From assembly GCF_040954835.1 (NCBI RefSeq), contig NC_090711.1, forward strand, positions 6,889,501-6,953,500: a stretch of 64,000 bases of DNA, read 5' to 3'. The notes beneath the pieces were generated by a model that was not told the DNA's origin, did no database searches, and worked only from the letters and a program-made list of their open reading frames with translations. Positions within the stretch are counted from its first letter, which is position 1; every line of letters begins with the position of its first letter. The stretch comes from Lepisosteus oculatus. Lineage: Eukaryota > Chordata > Actinopteri > Semionotiformes > Lepisosteidae. Of the stretch, positions 13,380-24,545 are shown one piece after another. The translations under genes were made by a program, and so were the position numbers.

Positions 13380-13724
13380 TTTCAGAGCAGCTCACAACCA
13401 ATAGCTTCGTCCCTTGTTGCGGAGCTAACTTCTCCCCCTGTTCTCCTTAGCTCAGAGATCACCGCCATCGGCGGAAACTACGGCAAGCGAAAAGACAAAT
13501 CTGCACGACGCCCTGAACGATTCGTTTACGCCAGTTGCGCAGCCTAACACTACACGCCTCATGCCAGGAAGCAGGAGGAGATTGATTTGTGAATAGGGCG
13601 AAAACGAGAAAAGGCTGTCTAGTGTCTGCCCACCCCCCCCCCCTCGCTTCGTGTTGTTGTCACGGCTGCCTGCTCCGTTTTTTTTTTGTTACCGAACAGG
13701 AGTTGATTCCAATGGAGTGATCAG
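13380..13724 (+). promoter_or_regulatory. NCOA6: NCOA6 promoter and candidate 5' UTR exon
   Basis: The surrounding AT-rich spacer gives way to CpG-rich DNA from about 13420 to 14100. A CCAAT box lies at 13398-13402. A strong donor, TCAG/GTAAGG, occurs with its exon end at 13724, and no long frame precedes it. This fits an untranslated first exon spliced to the coding exon at about 15.9 kb. The transcription start, probably 13450-13600, is not fixed by the sequence. Confidence 0.5.
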
Positions 13725-15899
13725 GTAAGGATTAAAACCCAGCCTATGTGCTTGTTCTGCTTGGCTTAAAGAAAAAAGATTAAAAGGTGTAACTGCAATA
13801 AAGCGAGGGCGTTTTTACCGACTATGGCAGAGATTCAGATCTCCGGCTGCGGAGCCGGTGTATAGCCTGCACATCCATGGTGGCGGAAAACCAAACTCGG
13901 AGGGCCTGTGATGGTTGCGTTCATACATCGCAAATCTCGGGCGGAAAACGAAATCCGCTCCTTTCGGGTTCGAGTTCGCGTCTGTCGTACGGTTTTCGGT
14001 CTGAAGCGAGCAGGGGGGACGCCTTCGCGTCTCGGAAACCTGCAGGTTGAAACCAAAATGTCACCAAAAAGGGTTTTCTTCTGACTGCTGACGCGCATCG
14101 TTGGGATAACATCTCCACCGTAACCATCGCATGCATCTCCTCCAGACTGGTAGCCAACAGTGTGTGTGATGTTTGAAATGATGGAAATAAATTACTCGGC
14201 AAATGCAAAATATGCAGCATTTTGATATGGGTGCTATCATTCTTACAAACCATTATTTTAAGGTGTCAAAACCCTAACTTATATTTTTCCTGTCACGATC
14301 ACAGCTTTTGTTTCTTTTTACTTGAACTCAAATTTATATTGAGATTTTTAAAGAAATGTATTTTCGTGAGAAATGGTTCCTGTATATGATCTTTTTAAGA
14401 TGTACAATAATGCCGCTCTTGTATCTTGTACATAACTACAGTGCACAGACTGCTAAATGTTACTGAATTATCTTATAAGCTGCTCGGATTCGTTATAGTG
14501 GTTTAAATACGAATATACATGCATTTTCTGCATTCCTTGTTGGTCATATTACTGCCAAAGATAAACTGTTTTTGAGGAGGAATAATTACTCCTTCTGTTG
14601 ACTCTATTATTAAATTATTAAATCCATGCAGGGTTTATTCATTTTTCCTAGACGTAAAGGTCGGTTTTGTCAGTTGCTGTCTGTCATGCTTTTGCGTTAT
14701 CTGTTCAGTTTATTCTTGGAGGTCGAGATTGTGTGAATTCGTGTGTGGTGCTGGTATCTGGTATTTATTTTCTGCATGTAAAAATGCTGAAAAGAAAGGG
14801 GTTTATTATGAAACTCAGGTTTCTGAATACTCTTTCGCTTAGGTAGGCTGAATGACCATGGGGTACGATCATTTTATGCTCTTATTTTTATAGTTAATGT
14901 CACAAATTGTGTGGTCCAGCCCAGTCTCTTCTGTCAAAGAGCTGAGCTTCAGTTGGATTGCCTCTTTTGAAGGAAAATTGCATTGAACTTCTCTATAATC
15001 TGAAAAGTTGAAGAAACATTGTGCATTCTTCTTCAGTGATGGTGCTTCTTTGGAAGCTGTGATGGTGCATGTCTGTCATGTTTCCAACCGCTCATGAAGG
15101 CCGATATAGCAGCGTAGAAAGCACAGTGTTGACCCTTGTAATAAGATGTTTTATACAGAGAGGCCTAACCTTTTGTATTCAGAGCTGGGGAGGTGCCTTG
15201 TCCTATATTCAAAAATAAATTGAACAAAGTGATCAGGACTGGTGGCAAGACTACTTCCACAATCCTGGACTCAGTAATGGAGTGATATATTATTAATTTT
15301 GCACATAAAATCTGAGATGACCCCTCACCTCCACTCTTTTTAGAATATACCTTCCTATCCTCAGGGAGAAGGTATTGCATCTTCTGTATAAAGACTAAGA
15401 GATCACTTCTTTCCTTTATACCTAAAAGCGTTCAACTCTTCTATATTAAAATGTTTGTAGGTAGGGATCACATTAGTTTTGTTTTTGGATTTTTGTAAGA
15501 ACATTTTTTGTTTTTTAACCCTTATGGTACTGGACGTTGAATGTGGTCCAAACACCAAACAACTTTGTTATTGTTGCTGCATTATATTGTGGTCGTATTT
15601 GTGTATGAGCTTTGTGATGTGCAAGACATCCCTTTAGGAGCAATAATTGTTCATTCAATTTAGAATGTTTATGAGAACATTAAAAATAGTTTTTTGTTCC
15701 TGAAATGTTTTTTTTTCCCATAGCTGATAAATGTAATTGAGATCTTAACAGTACTGGGCCCATTGTACAGCTCCTGTGAGCCGCACTGTGAGGTTGTCAG
15801 GTAGTCTGTTTTGACCTTTTTTTGTGCTGCACCTGATTGGCTGTTACTTGTGTGAACCTGAGCTCAAGCCCTTCCCACAATGCCTCTCGGTTCTGCAGG
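13725..15899 (+). other. NCOA6: First NCOA6 intron
   Basis: Begins with the GTAAGG donor after the candidate 5' UTR exon. The first 400 bases are still CpG-rich, and open frames on the minus strand there (13835-14253) look like by-products of that composition. The rest is AT-rich with no recognisable coding or repeat signal. Two acceptor-like sites, ending at 15899 (TTCTGCAG) and 15930 (CTGCTCTACAG), precede the first coding exon. Confidence 0.4.
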
Positions 15900-15939
15900 G
15901 TTGGTTTTGATCAAGCCTCGCTGCTCTACAGGAGGGGCA

Positions 15940-18900
15940 ATGGCAGACTGGCAGGGCCGAGAGCCACCCTCAGCGTGGACAGCACCTGTGGGCGAACCAG
16001 ACACGGGGCTGGACTCTGGGGTGGAGGATGACCATGACCTCTCACCCCGGCCCCGCTGCCAGGACAACAACTCCAACATCTTCATCGCCTTTAAGGGCAA
16101 CATGGGTGATGAAGACTTCCAGGAGAACCTGCACAACTTCTTAGAAAGTATGCCAGGCATGCTGGAACTAGGTGAGCAACAACGCGATAGCATTGTGAGA
16201 ATTAAAATACACTGTACCCACCACATTATGGATAAAAGCAAAGATTTGATCTCACTGGGAAAACGATATTGGATCACAATCTGTCTATGCTTTTATACAG
16301 AACCAAGTACAGAGGTAACAGTGGAAAGTTGTAATAGTGTGACTAGAGTAGTAGAATCCAGCATCAGGTATGGACATTTACATAAAACAAAACATCAGTG
16401 CAAACTCCTACTTTTCAGTGCCTTAACTGCGAATTCTGTCACTCACACCGGCCGCGGCTGGGCGTTGGCGGGGCTTCTTCGTGGTTTCCTCTCACCCGTC
16501 TTTCCCTCCTGTGCCCGGGCAGACTCGGAGCGGCTGCTGCCCCAGCGGCTGGAGCCCTGGAACAGCGTGCGCGTGACGTTCAACATCCCCCGGGACGCCG
16601 CCGACCGCCTGCGGCTGATCGCGCAGAACAACCAGCAGCAGCTGCGCGATCTGGGCATCCTGTCTGTGCAGATAGAAGGTGAGCTAGGAGAGGTGGACAG
16701 CCGTTTTGAAATATTTCTGCAGTCCGGGTTTGGAGAAATATTTAAACCAGATGTTCCACGGATTGCTTTGTGAAGTTTCTTTATCATCATTTGGAAACAT
16801 TCCCCAATGATATGCAGAATTTTTTTTTTCCGTTGATGTATTTTTTTTTTAGTTTCAGCAAATTGGTTATGCAGAACAAGACCACATGAGCAATGTGTTG
16901 CTTCTAATGCTGTGACTGTTGATCAGATCCCGTGCAGCATTGATTCCAGTATTTCACTAATGTATATATAATGCTGAATGTTCTGTTTCAATCATGGTGT
17001 TTGTGTTTAGGGGAAGGTGCTATAAATGTAGCTCTGGCACAGAACAGAGGTCAAGAGGTCAGAGTCAATGGACCCATAGGGGCAGCCAATCAGATGAGAA
17101 TGGATATGGGCTTCCCCATGCAGCAGGGTCCAGGTACAGTCTCTACTGACTATTCTAATAATTATTCAAAGCATCATCAGAAACATGTCACTCGCTGCAT
17201 GTATGTTGTTCAAAAACTAAACTGTGGGTTTTGGATATAGATGATACATTCAAGTACCTTTAACTGTGCCCTAAGCGCTTATTGACTTGGCACTTGGAGA
17301 ATAATCGGTTGAGTGTCAGGGCCTGGTGAAAATCGATGAAGAAAAAGCAAGAAGGGAGCTAACGTGACCCTTCCGATAGTTGCCGATGGTTATTTTCTTA
17401 CAGGCCCCATGCGGATGAATAGCCCCTCTGTGTCCATGGTGACCTCCGGACCAGGAATGGGGGCACAGCTGCTGGTCCCAGGAGGGGGTGCACAGATGCA
17501 GGTGCGGACAGTGCGGCCTCCTTCCCACACAGGTAGGGTCTGTCCTCGTGCTCGGTTCTCTAGGGGTGGGCTTAAGCCGCTGTGATCAATTAAGACAGAG
17601 GGTGCGTGGTCTTGCTTTTTTATCCACATGCTAGTTTTCTTCGTCACCAAAAAAATGTAATTGGACGGGTAAATATTCAAAGTACTGTTTGAGTATTTCT
17701 TTCCAAAAATTAACAGATGCCTGAGATCCTTTTTCCCGGGCTTTACTAAATGGTGAAAAAAAGGTACTAAAAGCCCTATGCAAGCCTATATCTGAATGAG
17801 GAAGTGTTATTGAACCACCATATTGTACTTCGCTTGATCTTCAGAATATTTTCAAAACCTCTCTTCTGGTGAACAGTAAATAGTACAGCTGTTGTTTACA
17901 AAACCCTCATTTATCCTTGATTGTATTTAAGGGAAAATGGTCAAACAGACCGGTCACATGATGTGATTGATGTGACTGTTTGATTTTGTGCAAAGCACTT
18001 TAATGTTAACTGCTCAGGAACTCTTTTTCTAAATCAGTATGACTCTTGGTGTACAGTAGACTCCTGTATTCTGTCTGCTGTGAATATTAAGAATATGAAG
18101 GAAACGATGTAAACAATAGGCTACTTTGAGTCTCTTTGAGTCTAATTGTTGCTGTTTAAATCTGTATGTATTATCTCATGTTTCAGTGGTTTTGGAGTAT
18201 GTTTTTATTTTGGTATGTCAGTGGCCTTTTGAAATATTTGGTCTGTGAAAATACATAATCGGGTGGTCATAATGCATTTCTAATACATGAGCCAGTGTCT
18301 CATTCTCAGACTAATTGCCCTGAAAGTGGAATCATTGCTAACACTTCTATCATTGTTGCCTCTGACATTTTTTTGTGTTATTATTAAGTATTTATATTTG
18401 ACATTTCTGTTTTAGTCAGTCCAAGATAATCAGAAATGCTTAAATGTTCATGTGGGGGTAATATACATGAAGACAAACACATAAATGGAAATGGTGATGA
18501 TGATTTTACCTGTTCAAAGAATGAAGCTTGGTACATGATATCATAAACTGACGGATATCAAGTGTTGTTAAATGGATATTGATTGCTCACAACTTGGCAA
18601 ACACGGTACTTGTTTTTTTTAAATATGTGAATGACTCAGTTGTATAGGTGCTCATCGGCCAAATATGTTTGTAATAGAGTTTGTAAATGTAACATTAGTA
18701 TCCTCTTGCATAATGGTATGGAATGCTGCTGCATTAAGAAATAATGACAAGAATGTACACGTTTCATTGATTATGCACATTAGAAGTTTGAAAAATGGAA
18801 TGTGCTAGATTTAAAAACAACTCAGGGAAAAAAAGAACCGCATGTAATAATAATAATAATTGCTTACACTTATATAGCGCTTTTCTGGACACTCCACTCA

Positions 18901-19431
18901 AAGCACTTTACAGGTTATGGGGACTCCCCTCCACCACCACCAATGTGCAGCCTCACCTGGATGATGCGACGGCAGCCATAGTGCGCCAGAACGCTCACCA
19001 CACATCAGCTATCAGTGGGGAGGAGAGCAGCGTAATGTAGCCAATTCATAGATGGGGATTATTAGGAGGCCATGATTGGTAAGGGCCAATGGGGAAATTT
19101 GGCCAGGATGCCAGGGTTACACCCCTACTCTTTTTGAGAAACGCCCTGGGATTTTTAATGACCACAGAGAGTCAGGACCTCGGTTTTACGTCTCATCCGA
19201 GGGACAGCGCCTGTTTACAGTATAGTGTCCCTGTCACTATACTGGGGCATTAGGACTCGCATGGACCGCAGGGTGAGAGCCCCCTGCTGGCCCCACTAAC
19301 ACCTCTTCCAGCAGCAACCTTAGTTTTTCCCAGGAGGTCTCCCATCCAGGTACTGACCAGGCTCACACCTGCTGAGCTTCATAATAATAATTGAGTAGAG
19401 TGTCCAGAAAAGCGCTATATAAGTGTAAGCA

Positions 19432-19474
<43 letters not shown>

Positions 19475-22400
19475 ATATTCTCCCTGTGTTCGTGTGGGTT
19501 TCCACCAGCTGTTTAGGTTCCCTTCCTTAGTATAAAACCATGCTGATTGGCTTCAAGTATGCAAAACGTGTCTGTGTGTTTGCCCTGTGGTGGGCTGGCA
19601 TCCCATCAGGGGTGTATCCTGCCTTCCACCTGTTGCACGTCTGGGTGGGCTCTGGCTCCCTCTCAGCCTCGAATCGGAGGAAGGGGTTAGAAAATGGATG
19701 GATTTCCGATGAGCTAGTGGAAAAGGTCATTTTAAGGAGCATCAGAAAAAAGGCAACTAATGCCAACCTTATTTTTAAGTAAAAAAGAGAGGTGCAATTT
19801 CGAATCTTGTAACAATTTAAATGAATATTATCTATATAATAATGTGAGCCCTTTTGTGTAGTTGTATCCAGTGCCACCTGGTCAGGATGGCAACATTTGA
19901 AGGCGGGTGCTCAGCCTTGCTTTATTGAGTTTGTTCACTTCTCTACCTCAATAAAACAGCTTTAACAAATTCCCTTTGGAAACGTCCACTTCAGGCCATG
20001 TGCTTTAGACGGCATCACATTATTATCAGTCATTGTTGTCTTCAACAATGTGTATGAAGAATTATTTCTTGTGCATTTTTGGTTCAAAAAGGATAAATGA
20101 GCATAAAAATATAGTTTTTCTTTGGTGGTTTTCCCCCCTTCAAAATTTACGGCGATTTCCTAACAAGCAAATCATTTTTTAAAACTCTTAAGTAAAATGT
20201 AGGAAAACACGTGCTTTATGTTTTTTTTTAAATCAAACCATATTCGTATGATTTTCTACGAGTCTATGAGAAATCTTTGGAGTCCGTTAAGTTGCCGGCA
20301 TCTTCTAGATATTTGTTGTGATAACTTATTGTCGCATACGGAGCGATTTGGGTTTTAATCTTTGTGCCTGTGGCTTCTTCCTCCCAGATACGATGGACCC
20401 CCTGCTGTCGGGTCTGGCTGGGCAGCAGCAGCAGGTGCAGCCGCCGCCTCACGTGCCCACCCCCCTGCAGGCCCAGGCTCACCACATGCCGGCCGTGCAG
20501 GCCGCCAGGCAGATGAACCCTGCCGCCCTCCAGCAGCTGCAGCAACAGCAGCCCCAGCACCCCCCGTTAAGCGGCGCTCGCACTCAGTTCACGCCGCCCA
20601 ACCAGATCCCCATTCCAGCGGGCTGGAACCAGCTGCCCTCGGGCGCTCTCCAGCCCCCGCCAGCCCAGGGGCCCCTCGGACCTGCCTGGAAGAAAATGCC
20701 CCCAGCGCAGATGGCAACACGTCCCTCCCTGGCAACGGTTCAGACCCCCAGTCATCCTCCCCCTCCATACCCTTTTGGCAGCCAGCAAGCTGGACAGGCC
20801 TTCAATGCTATGGGGCAGCAACCTCAGCAGGCTGGGAACCCCCAGTTTGCAGCCCCTCAGCCCAAAAACCTCCAGGGACCCCCTGTGGTGGCTGGACCTA
20901 GGGGCCCCCCACCTCCACCTCCTTCTGCAGCCCCGCAGACACACCTCACTTCCAAGTCCCCCGTCTCCTCTCCCTCGCCCTTCCAGCAGGGCTCTCCTGG
21001 GACACCGCCGATGATGGGACAGAGCCCAGCTCAGCTGGCCCCTCGCCCCCCAGCCCCGCAGGGCTTTCCCCAGGCTGTCAGCTCCCCAGGCAGGGCTGTG
21101 TTAGGACCGCAGGGAAATATGCAGCCTGGATTTATGGTGATGGCCCAGCAAGGACAGATCCCTCAGGGATCCCACCCTGGAATGGGAGGCAAGTTGGTCT
21201 TCTGTCCAATCCCAAGTGTTGTTCACTTTCCTTTATGTCTGACTTATTGGGATCTAGTAATAGTGATTCAAGGGGAACTGCAACACTTATTTTATATTTT
21301 GGGTTTAGAGAGAATCGGCATCGATGAGTGCATTTCAAACTACATTGAAAGTAAAATGTACATGATCATGTATAAATCCTCCAATTTACATCACTAAATA
21401 GACAACATTTTCAGGTATGCGCAGAGCCATATTGCCATACATCTCTTTTAATCCAATAGAAATATTGGTCTTGACTTTGAGACGGTTCTGCCGACAAATA
21501 CTACAGATCACCTTGGAACATTTCTGCGGTGTAATGTCTGCTGCACAGCCTGTACTTATTCGCCTGTACATCGCATTACTAAGTAAAGGCTGTGACTAGT
21601 GAGCAGGAAGGGCTGCTTCATGTTGCGATCCTCACCAACTCTCGCTCTCGCCCGTGGCAAGACCAGCAGTTTGTGACAATGTGGTGATCGTACAGTAATT
21701 TCACAAAATTCAGGATTTTGTGCTTAATTCGGTATTTGCAAAATTTATTTTGTTGATGAGATTTTATAACCGGTCTGAGAAGTTGTGACTGCAGTTCCCC
21801 TTAAATAATCTACAGTATTTAACAGATTTGTCATGTAGCACAACTTATGTAGTTAGCTATCTGTTCATATTGGTCTTTTAATCTCATCATTAATTTTTAG
21901 ATATTCAGTGCCTATTTAAAATATTCTAACTTTGCAGAATAAATATGATTCCATAGCTTTGTTTTTTAATTCAGTTCATTACATACAAAAAATGAGTTAG
22001 AGTAAGTAATAGCAGTACATTTGCAGATGCATCTTACGTATTGCTGTCGTCTTTTTAGGCATTCCCAAACGACTGCCCATGGGGTTCCAAAATCTACAGG
22101 GCAACCAGAACTTCCTTCAGGGCCAAGTGACACCTAGCACTTCGGGAACCCTTGTAAACACAAATCCCCAGCTTCAGAGCAGCCAGAGCATTCAGCATGC
22201 AGGTATGTGTATCCCGTATGAATTCTGCAGAAAATGTTGAATTTGATCATAGATCATCAGGTGAATGCAGAAAATGCAGCCCGATTTTTGTTTTGTTGTT
22301 TTCTAATTTTGTATTATGTTCTGTTCTCTAATCCAGGTGTACAGCCCTCTGCCTCTGTATCCAACCATATGCAGGGAACCCATGTTCAGCCGAATGTAAT

Positions 22401-23019
22401 GGGTCCTCATGGTAGCATGAACAACCAGCCTCCTGGGAGCACTGCAGCTGGTAGCATGGGGCAGCCCTCACAGGGCATCCAGACCCAAATGATAGGAATG
22501 CAACATCAGCCCATCCCCTCATCCCCAGGTCAGATGGTCCAAGGCCAAAGTGGGCAGACAGTACTATCCAGGGCTCAGATCATCAACCAGGGGCAGATTC
22601 TTACTGGGGGGCAGAACCCAAATATGATTCCTCAGCGAGGAATGACTCCTCCAAAACAGATGATGCCCCAGCAGGGCCAGACCATGATAGGTCATGGACA
22701 AGTAATGGGCAGCCAGGGTCATCAGGTCATCCTGCCGCAGAACGCTATGATGGAGCAAATGATTGCCAGTCAGATACAAGGGAACAAATTTGGAGCTAAG
22801 GGTCAGGCAGGTGTAATGCAAGGACAGATCATGAGGGGGCCTTCACCTAATGTGCAGGGCGGTCTGGTCCAGTTTCAGACTCAGTTAGCTCAACAGCAGC
22901 AACAGCAAGCAACACAACAGCCGCAACAATCGCAACAAATTCCTATGAATGGCAACCCCAACCAAGTAATGGGCCTCCATGGACAGCCCATGAGGCTTCC
23001 AGGAAGCCATCATTTGGTT

Positions 23020-23051
<32 letters not shown>

Positions 23052-24435
23052 ACTGCAACAACAACAACTGCAGCAGCAGCAACTACAGCAGCAACAGTTA
23101 CAGCAACAACATCTACAACAACAACAGCAGCAGCAACAACAGCTACAGCAACAGCAACAACAGTTACAACAGCAGCAACAACAACTACAGCAGCAACAAC
23201 AGGTGGTACAGCAACAGCCACAGCAGCTTAGTGACCCCAGTAGTAGTGCTGGAGAGATGGCATTGCAGCAGATGCTTCCAGATGTCCAATCCCAGCAACC
23301 ACAGCAACAGGGAATTGTGGGCCCCTCTCATATGCAGGTTGGTAATGGACATTTTCCTGGTCATGGAATGCCTTTCAATACCCAGTTTGGCGGTCAGATG
23401 CCCATGGGGAGTCCTTGCGTGCAACCTGGTGGCTTCCCTGGAAACAAAGATGTAACTTTGACCAGTCCCCTTCTGGTCAACCTGCTGCAGAGCGATATTT
23501 CGGCCAGTCAGTTTGGTCAAGGGGGAAAGCAAACAGGAGTTAACCAGACCAAACCCAAGAAGAAGAAACCACCACGCAAGAAGAAAACCAATAACGGTGG
23601 GCCACCAGGACAGCAGCCAGATGATGGTCTTGGGTGAGGAAAATTCAGTATCTTCTCTTCTTGCGGACACGGTAAAACCGTTGTGTAAACCTGTTTCCAC
23701 GAGTTTACCCACATATTGATTTAAGCTTAAGACCACATGCTAAAAGCATGCATGTACAAATGAGTAATTAAATTCCTAGTTTTAGGACCGAAATAGTTTT
23801 TCTGCCATTATATTACAAATAAAACACAATGGAAAAGTTGGTTTTGTAGGGGTAATGTTTTAATTGAGGGGCATTTTTTTGGCTCTAGTGGACTTGATGG
23901 ACGACCTCCTGGCATGGAAGATGCTGAGGGACAGGCCTTGACTGGAGAGCAAGGAGTGGGAATAGACACAGCTGGCCCAAAGATTTCAGACTTCACAAAT
24001 AGGCCTCCAGGTCAGTAGTAGAACATGGAACTCGCTGCTTTATTTACATTCTAGCCTTAATCCAATATATTCCTTTTGTTTTGGGGAAAAATCAGTAGTT
24101 GAATCACTTGGGGCCTGTTGTAAATTCCTGGCTGGTGGTAAAGCAGAAGCAGAGAAGTGTAGACGTCCCACAAGGAAGAGGTATATAGTAGTTGTTGATG
24201 ATCTGCTCAACATCTGTATTTGTGTTTTGTGTTCTGTGTTCTGTATTTGGTTCCTTGACTCATTGGTCTTTATATGGTGTTTTTAGGGTTTCCTGCTCAA
24301 CCTGGAGACCAAAGAACCCTGCAGCAAATACCCATTCAGTTCATGCAACAACAGCAGCAACAGATGCAGGGTCTGCCACCAGGCCAGGCAGGGGTGATGT
24401 CCCAGGGCCAACCTCAGATGCACCAGAATCAGCTT

Positions 24436-24470
<35 letters not shown>

Positions 24471-24513
24471 GCAGCAGCAACAACAGCAGCAGCAACAACA
24501 ACAGCAACAACAA

Positions 24514-24545
<32 letters not shown>

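Noticed and set aside
18846-19472. A miniature inverted-repeat DNA transposon
   Set aside because: The inverted ends are two SINE tails in opposite orientation. The inner sequence has a 5S-like head, and the other copies have only one tail.
21189-21397. NCOA6 ending in the frame that continues past 21188
   Set aside because: The peptide loses all similarity right after GMGG, and the next exon resumes with IPKRLP in phase.
22885-23221. Minus-strand Leu- or Val/Ala-rich frames
   Set aside because: Antisense readings of the Gln-rich NCOA6 tract.
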